DNA of 64,000 nt from Devosia litorisediminis (GTDB taxonomy: Bacteria; Pseudomonadota; Alphaproteobacteria; Rhizobiales; Devosiaceae): contig NZ_JAGXTP010000001.1 of the NCBI RefSeq assembly GCF_018334155.1, forward strand, positions 2,232,001 through 2,296,000, in the 5' to 3' direction. This document shows positions 58,941 to 64,000 of this stretch, in pieces. A model generated the notes under the pieces. It ran no database searches. It saw only the letters and a program-made list of their open reading frames with translations, and had not been told where the DNA came from. Positions within the stretch are counted from its first letter, which is position 1. Every line of letters begins with the position of its first letter. The position numbers and the translations under genes were made by a program.

Positions 58941-60089
58941 CTAGTAGGCGTTGGGGTTCTTTTCGAGCGACCGTGTGGTGACATCCCCGCGCATGACGCG
59001 GAACACCCAGGCGGTGTAGGCCAGAATGATGGGCAGGAAGATCACCGTCGCCAGCAGCATGATGAACAGGGTGAGGTGGCTTGAAGAGGCATCCCACAAT
59101 GTCAGCCCGGACTCTGGCACCGTCGAGGACGGCAGCAGGAAGGGGAACAGCGACAGTCCTGCCGTCGAGATGATACCAAAGATGGCCATGCTCGAGGCCA
59201 CAAGGGTTGGAATGCGCAGCCGTGCCTGCAGCCCGAGAACCGCTGCCACCAGGCCCACAAAGCCCAGCACCGGCGCCGCGATCATCCAGGGATAGAGACC
59301 ATAATTGGTCATCCAGCCACCCGGGACCAGCGCGACTGTTTTGCCCAGCGGGTTGATGGCGCCATTGGTGTCGACAATGCTGGTGATGGCATAGCCGTCC
59401 ATGCCGAAGGCCACCCAGACGCCACCCAGCGCAAACAGCATGATGGTCGCCAGTCCCGCCCACGTCCCGTATGTGCGGGCCCGATCCGCCAGCACACCCG
59501 TGGTCCGTCCGGTAATCAACACGGCACCCTGCAGCACGATCATGCCCACGCTGACCAGCCCGGCAAGCAAGGCGAATGGCATCAGCAGTTGGAAGAAATT
59601 GCCGGTGTAGAAGGCGCGCAGCGTATCGTCGAGATAAAAGGGCGCCCCGAGCAGGACGTTACCCACGGCCACGCCCATGATCAGCGACGGCACAAAGCCG
59701 CCGACAAACAGGGCCCAGTCCCAGGCCGAGCGCCAGCGTGTATCGGCAACCTTGCCGCGAAACTTGAAGCCCACCGGGCGCAGGATCAGCGCCAGCAGGA
59801 TCACGATCATGGCCAGGTAAAAGCCCGAGAAGCTGACGGCATAGAGGGGGGGGAAGGCGGCAAAGATGGCGCCGCCACCCAGCACCAGCCACACCTGATT
59901 GCCTTCCCAGGTCGGGCCGATCACATTGATCAGTACACGGCGTTCGGCGTCGGTGCGGGCGACGAAGGGCAGCAAGGTTCCCACGCCCAGGTCACGCCCT
60001 CCCATCACGGCGAAGCCGATCAGCAGGATGCCCAGCAATGCCCACCAGATGAGGCGCAGCGTTTCGTAGTCGAGCGGAATGGTGCTCAT
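58941..60089 (-). CDS. cydB: Cytochrome bd ubiquinol oxidase subunit II
   Basis: 382 residues, eight to nine helices, the usual length. N-terminal LRLIWWALLGILLIGFAVMG and the GRDLGVGTLLPFVARTDAER segment are typical of CydB, as is PTWEGNQVWLVLGGGAIFAA. With CydA it forms the high-affinity quinol oxidase used at low oxygen. The ATG overlaps the cydA stop (ATGA). Confidence 0.96.
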   Translation of the reverse strand: MSTIPLDYETLRLIWWALLGILLIGFAVMGGRDLGVGTLLPFVARTDAERRVLINVIGPTWEGNQVWLVLGGGAIFAAFPPLYAVSFSGFYLAMIVILLALILRPVGFKFRGKVADTRWRSAWDWALFVGGFVPSLIMGVAVGNVLLGAPFYLDDTLRAFYTGNFFQLLMPFALLAGLVSVGMIVLQGAVLITGRTTGVLADRARTYGTWAGLATIMLFALGGVWVAFGMDGYAITSIVDTNGAINPLGKTVALVPGGWMTNYGLYPWMIAAPVLGFVGLVAAVLGLQARLRIPTLVASSMAIFGIISTAGLSLFPFLLPSSTVPESGLTLWDASSSHLTLFIMLLATVIFLPIILAYTAWVFRVMRGDVTTRSLEKNPNAY

Positions 60090-61693
60090 GATCCGAGTTC
60101 CTTGTTGGCGGGAGTGGCAGGCAGGGCGGCGACGACAAAGTCGGCGTCCTCGCCTTCATCGGCAGCGGCAAACAGCTTGTCCTGTGGCCCGGCCTTGATG
60201 ATCTTGAGCATCAGCATGACCATGATGACCAGCAGCACGGTATAGAGTGCCACATAGAAGGTGAGCGAGATCACCAGATCCCAGAAGTGCAGGCCTGAGG
60301 CCGCGTAGAAGGTGGGCAGAACGCCTTCGACCGCCCAGGGCTGCCGACCATATTCGGCGATCAGCCAGCCCGCTTCGATTGCCAGCCAAGGCAGCGGCAG
60401 TGTCGCAAAGGCGATCCACAGCATGGGCCGGCTGGTGTCGAGCCAGCCACGCGATGCGCGGTAGAACCAGACTCCAAAGAAGGCGATGAAGAAGAAGCCG
60501 ATAGCGACCATGACGCGGAAGCTCCAGAAGAGCGGCCACACATCAGGCACGGTATCGAGCGCTGCCATGGTGATTTCCTCACCCGTGGCGTTCTCGACAT
60601 CCTCGCGATACTTCTTGAGCAGCAGGCCATAGCCCAGATCGGCCCAATGTTCGTCAAAGGTCGCCCGGGCGGCGGTATTGGTGCCGTCAGCGCGAATTTC
60701 CTGCAGGGCCTTGTAGGCCACGATACCGGACTGGACGCGAATCGCGGCGTGCTCGGTCAGCTCGGTGATGCCGGGCAGATCGCGATCGATCGAGCGGGTG
60801 GTGATCAGGCCCAACACCCAGGGCAGTTGCACCTGGAATGCCGGTTCGCCGGGCAAATCGCTGGGAATGGCGAACAGGGTCAGCGCGGCCGGGGCCGGCT
60901 CGGTGTGATACATCGCCTCCATGGCGGCGATCTTCATCTGCTGGTGTTCGGTGGCGACATAGCCGCTCTCGTCACCTAGCACGACCACGGACAGGGCTGA
61001 GGCCAGACCGAAACTGGCGGCAACAACCATGGAACGCTTGGCCAGTTCGATATGCTTGCCCTGGAGCAGGAACAGCGCGGAAATGGCGAAGATGAACACG
61101 GCGCCGCAGACATAGCCGGCGCTGACGGTGTGCACGAACTTGGCCTGCGCCACCTGGTTGAAGATCACGGCGATGAAGTCGGTGACTTCCATGCGCATGG
61201 TGTCGGGATTGAACTTGGCGCCGACCGGGTTCTGCATCCAGCCATTGGCGATCAGGATCCAGAGTGCGGAGAAATTGGCGCCCAGCGCCGTCAGCCAGGT
61301 CACCGTCAGATGGCCCACCTTGCTCAGGCGATCCCAGCCGAAGAAGAACAGGCCGATAAAGGTAGCTTCGAGGAAGAAGGCCATCAGGCCCTCGATGGCC
61401 AGCGGCGCCCCAAACACGTCGCCGACATAATGGCTGTAATAGCTCCAGTTCATGCCGAACTGGAATTCCATGACGATGCCGGTGGCAACGCCCATGGCGA
61501 AGTTGACGCCAAACAGGGTGCCCCAGAACAGGGTCGCCTTGCGCCAGATTTCGCGCCCGGTCATCACATAGGTGCTCTCCATGATGGCCATCATGAAAGA
61601 CAGCCCCAGGGTGAGCGGCACGAATAGGAAGTGATACATGGCGGTGGCGGCAAATTGCCACCGCGACAGCTCAACGACAGTCATGTCGATCAT
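60086..61693 (-). CDS. cydA: Cytochrome bd ubiquinol oxidase subunit I
   Basis: 535 residues. Heme ligands lie in LSRWQFAATAMYHFLFVPLT (His of heme b595 region) and in EGLMAFFLEATFIGLFFFG; the GRQPW motif is seen in EYGRQPWAVEGVLPT. The quinol-binding Q-loop is present after residue ~240. First gene of the cydABX operon; an FNR/FixK-type box lies 82 bp upstream. AGAGG precedes ATG 61693; an internal ATG three codons later is an alternative. Confidence 0.96.
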   Translation of the reverse strand: MIDMTVVELSRWQFAATAMYHFLFVPLTLGLSFMMAIMESTYVMTGREIWRKATLFWGTLFGVNFAMGVATGIVMEFQFGMNWSYYSHYVGDVFGAPLAIEGLMAFFLEATFIGLFFFGWDRLSKVGHLTVTWLTALGANFSALWILIANGWMQNPVGAKFNPDTMRMEVTDFIAVIFNQVAQAKFVHTVSAGYVCGAVFIFAISALFLLQGKHIELAKRSMVVAASFGLASALSVVVLGDESGYVATEHQQMKIAAMEAMYHTEPAPAALTLFAIPSDLPGEPAFQVQLPWVLGLITTRSIDRDLPGITELTEHAAIRVQSGIVAYKALQEIRADGTNTAARATFDEHWADLGYGLLLKKYREDVENATGEEITMAALDTVPDVWPLFWSFRVMVAIGFFFIAFFGVWFYRASRGWLDTSRPMLWIAFATLPLPWLAIEAGWLIAEYGRQPWAVEGVLPTFYAASGLHFWDLVISLTFYVALYTVLLVIMVMLMLKIIKAGPQDKLFAAADEGEDADFVVAALPATPANKELGS

Positions 61694-61774
61694 AGCGATA
61701 TTGCCTCTACGCTTGTCGGCGCGCCGAGTCGCAACCGATTAGAAGCTATTTGCCTGTCCGCGCTCGCGCCCGCA

Positions 61775-61788
61775 TTGACCTAAATCAA
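61775..61788. promoter_or_regulatory. FNR/FixK-type box between cydA and cydD
   Basis: TTGAC-CTAA-ATCAA matches the FNR/FixK/Anr consensus TTGAT-N4-ATCAA at nine of ten arm positions. It sits in the 128-bp gap between divergent cydA and cydD, so low-oxygen activation of the oxidase operon, the exporter operon or both is predicted. Confidence 0.78.
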
Positions 61789-61821
61789 TGTGCGTTCGAC
61801 CGCTCAATATAGGGTGCGCCC

Positions 61822-63606
61822 ATGCCCAAGACGTCGACCTCCCCCGCCGCCCCCATCCCACCTCAAGGCCAGCCCACCGTGACCAGCCCGGACCGTCAGA
61901 ACGCCAAGACTTTGTCCGGCTTGCGCCGTTTCGGCGGGCCGTGGCTGTGGCTGGCGATTGCGGCGCCACTGCTGGGCGGCGTGTTGCTGGTGGTTCAGGC
62001 GTGGACCCTGGCAGGCATTGTTGGCGGCGTGGTGGAGAATGGCGCTGTCATCGCGGCGATGACGCCCGGCATCGTACTGATCTTTGGGCTGTTGCTGACC
62101 CGCGCCGCGCTGGCCGCGATCGGCGATCGGGCCGGCACGGCCGCGTCCGAGGCCATCAAGACCAATCTGCGGCAAGCGCTGTTTGCCCAATTGCTGTCCC
62201 GCTCGCCCCGTGCCGCTGATCAGCCCCATTCGGGCGCAGCGTCTTCGGCGATGATTGATCAGGTCGAGGCGCTGGATGGGTTCTTTGCCCGCTACGTGCC
62301 CGCCATGGTGCAGGCGAGCCTGCTGCCGCTGGCCTTTGGCGCCATTATCCTGCCGCTCGACTGGCTGGCGGGCCTGCTGTTTCTCGTCACCGCACCACTC
62401 ATCCCGGTATTCATGGCGCTGGTGGGCTGGGGCGCGCAATATGCCACCGACCGGCAAGCCCGTGCGCTGTCCCTGCTCAATGGTCGCTTTGCCGACCGCC
62501 TGCGGGGGCTCACCACACTGAAACTGTTCGGTCGTGCCGAAGCCGAGACGGCTGGCATTGTGGCTGCGAGCGACGAATTGCGTCACCGCACGCTGCGTGT
62601 GCTGCGTATCGCTTTCCTGTCCTCGGCCGTGCTGGAATTCTTCGCTGCGCTGGGCGTAGCAGGCATCGCGCTTTATGTCGGGCTGACCTTCATCGATTTC
62701 CTGCACCTGCGCAGCACACCACTGACGCTTGAGCTGGGCCTGTTCCTGCTGCTGATGGCGCCGGAAGTCTACAATCCGCTGCGTCTGCTGGCAGCGCATT
62801 ATCACGACCGGGCCTCGGCCAAGTCGGCCATTGGCGAAATCCAGGCCCAGCTCGGCGCCCTGCCCGCAGAGATCGTCCCGCTCGGCCACGCCGAACCGTC
62901 AGCATCGCCGGATGCAATGGCATTGCGGCTGGACAAGCTCACCCTGCGCACGCCCGACAATGCCCGCGTAATCCTGCATGAGACGGGGCTGAACATCAAA
63001 GCAGGCGAGCATGTCGCCATTGTCGGCCAGAGTGGCATTGGCAAATCGAGCTTGCTCGAAGCCATTGCCCGGATGCGCCCGCATGGCGGTGCCATCACGC
63101 TGGGTGATCAGCCCCTGGAAGACTGGGATGAAGCCGAACTGCGCCACAGCGTCGCCATGCTGGGCCAGAAGCCCCGGATTTTTGCGGGCAGCATGGCGGA
63201 CAATATTGCCATGGCGCGCCCGGATGCGACGCCCGCGCAGATTCGCAGTGCTGCCGAGCGTGCTCAGGCCGCCGGGTTTGCCGATGCCTTGCCCGAAGGG
63301 CTCGATACGCTTTTGGGTGAAGGCGGGCTTGGTCTTTCAGGTGGACAGACCCAGCGCATCGCCCTGGCGCGCATCTTCCTGCGCGATCCCGGCCTGATCC
63401 TGCTCGATGAGCCGACCGCGCATCTTGACGCAGAACTCGAACAGGCCGTGCTTGATGCCCTGCTCGACTTTGCGCACGGTCGCACGCTGATCATTGCCAC
63501 CCATTCGCAGGCCGTCGCCAAGCGCATGCACCATGCCTATCGCATTGCCGGGGCGGAACTGCTGGCCACCCCGGTTTCCGCCGCCAGTGTCAGGAGTGTT
63601 GCATGA
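61822..63606 (+). CDS. cydD: Thiol reductant ABC exporter subunit CydD
   Basis: 594 residues. N-terminal ABC membrane domain with six helices (residues ~45-325) and a C-terminal ATPase with Walker A GQSGIGKSSLLEA, signature LSGGQTQRI, Walker B LILLDEPTAHLD and H-loop ATHSQAV. CydDC exports cysteine and glutathione to the periplasm and is required for bd oxidase assembly. The gene overlaps cydC by four bases. Confidence 0.95.
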   Translation: MPKTSTSPAAPIPPQGQPTVTSPDRQNAKTLSGLRRFGGPWLWLAIAAPLLGGVLLVVQAWTLAGIVGGVVENGAVIAAMTPGIVLIFGLLLTRAALAAIGDRAGTAASEAIKTNLRQALFAQLLSRSPRAADQPHSGAASSAMIDQVEALDGFFARYVPAMVQASLLPLAFGAIILPLDWLAGLLFLVTAPLIPVFMALVGWGAQYATDRQARALSLLNGRFADRLRGLTTLKLFGRAEAETAGIVAASDELRHRTLRVLRIAFLSSAVLEFFAALGVAGIALYVGLTFIDFLHLRSTPLTLELGLFLLLMAPEVYNPLRLLAAHYHDRASAKSAIGEIQAQLGALPAEIVPLGHAEPSASPDAMALRLDKLTLRTPDNARVILHETGLNIKAGEHVAIVGQSGIGKSSLLEAIARMRPHGGAITLGDQPLEDWDEAELRHSVAMLGQKPRIFAGSMADNIAMARPDATPAQIRSAAERAQAAGFADALPEGLDTLLGEGGLGLSGGQTQRIALARIFLRDPGLILLDEPTAHLDAELEQAVLDALLDFAHGRTLIIATHSQAVAKRMHHAYRIAGAELLATPVSAASVRSVA

Positions 63607-64000
63607 ACGCGCTGCTCGCTTTTCGGGGGCTGTTTGCCCGTCAGGCCAAAGGTCTGTTGATCGCCCTGCTGCTCTCGCTGGTGGCGCTGGCCTCCGGCGT
63701 GGCGCTGCTGGGCACGTCGGGCTGGTTCATCACTGCAACGGCCCTGACCAGTGCAGGCCTGGCGTTCAACCTCTTTGTGCCGTCAGCCATGGTGCGCGGC
63801 TTTTCCTTCGTGCGTATTCTGGCACGCTATGGCGAACGCCTGAGCGGCCATGACGCGACGTTGCGCCTGCTGGCTGATATTCGGGGCTGGTTGTTCGGGC
63901 GGCTGTTTCCACGCCTGCCTCTTAATGATCGCCATATGCGCCATGGCGATCTGGTCAGCCGGCTGACCGCCGATGTCGACGCGCTCGACACCGCCTTTCT
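63603..64000 (+). CDS. cydC: Thiol reductant ABC exporter subunit CydC (3' end cut by window edge)
   Basis: Starts at ATG 63603 inside the cydD stop (ATGA) and is open to the window end, so only ~132 residues of about 550 are seen. The N-terminus MNALLAFRGLFARQAKG, followed by SLVALASGVALLGTSGWFI and RGFSFVRILARYGERLSGH, is typical of CydC. The second half of the thiol exporter; the ATPase domain lies outside the window. Confidence 0.93.
   Translation, partial: MNALLAFRGLFARQAKGLLIALLLSLVALASGVALLGTSGWFITATALTSAGLAFNLFVPSAMVRGFSFVRILARYGERLSGHDATLRLLADIRGWLFGRLFPRLPLNDRHMRHGDLVSRLTADVDALDTAF

Overview
The window is about 64 kb of GC-rich chromosome from an alphaproteobacterium of the order Hyphomicrobiales (Rhizobiales). 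Devosiaceae is my best guess for the family, from memory of similar gene neighbourhoods. The order is supported by a MucR/Ros-type regulator, a DUF6456 / stand-alone DnaA domain IV gene pair, a Rhizobium etli-type asparaginase, a Tat-exported TIGR03808-like beta-helix protein, a DUF5330-like protein and rhizobial-type rhamnose genes. I see no insertion sequence, prophage, CRISPR array, rRNA or tRNA. The only repeats are short GC-rich palindromic intergenic elements.

Layout. 1-6.4 kb: a peptidoglycan-binding protein (cut by the window edge) overlapping a membrane PAS histidine kinase, a DUF5330-like protein, sufE, an acyltransferase, DUF6456 with a DnaA domain IV protein, and mucR. 6.5-12.6 kb: a seven-gene, overlapping Mrp/Mnh (Pha) Na+(K+)/H+ antiporter operon. 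12.8-22.3 kb: housekeeping genes (oligopeptidase B, Fe-type superoxide dismutase, a receiver protein, a LOG-like protein, a HerA-like ATPase, a TIGR03808-like protein, L-asparaginase, an SH3 protein, an epimerase). 22.4-32.9 kb: nitrate assimilation, nasT-nasS, then a leader carrying a sigma-54 promoter, an ANTAR-target RNA and a terminator, then nrtA-nrtB-nrtC(fused)-nasA-cysG.

33.1-45.7 kb is the most interesting part. One minus-strand operon reads histidine-ammonia-lyase-like protein, four ABC transporter genes of YehZYXW (osmoprotectant) type, dihydropyrimidinase-like protein, N-carbamoyl-amino-acid hydrolase-like protein, DUF917 protein, urocanase-like protein; a LysR-type regulator with two HTH domains is divergent. 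The lyase has Cys-Ala-Asp where MIO-dependent lyases have Ala-Ser-Gly, and the urocanase has Ala where HutU has its active-site Cys. With DUF917 and the two late hydrolases this matches, step for step, the five-step bacterial ergothioneine degradation route (ergothioneine to glutamate, trimethylamine, sulfide, CO2 and ammonia). It is not ordinary histidine utilisation. The ABC transporter is then a candidate ergothioneine importer.

45.7-55.1 kb: rhizobial L-rhamnose genes, rhaRSTPQU on the minus strand and rhaDI on the plus strand, divergent across an array of TGATTG operator half-sites; the kinase gene rhaK is absent. 55.3-58.5 kb: mmsA with a divergent LysR gene, ybaK and a DUF1127 gene. 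58.7-64 kb: cytochrome bd oxidase cydA-cydB-cydX (cydX is a 42-residue gene), an FNR/FixK-type box, and divergent cydD-cydC, the latter cut by the window end.
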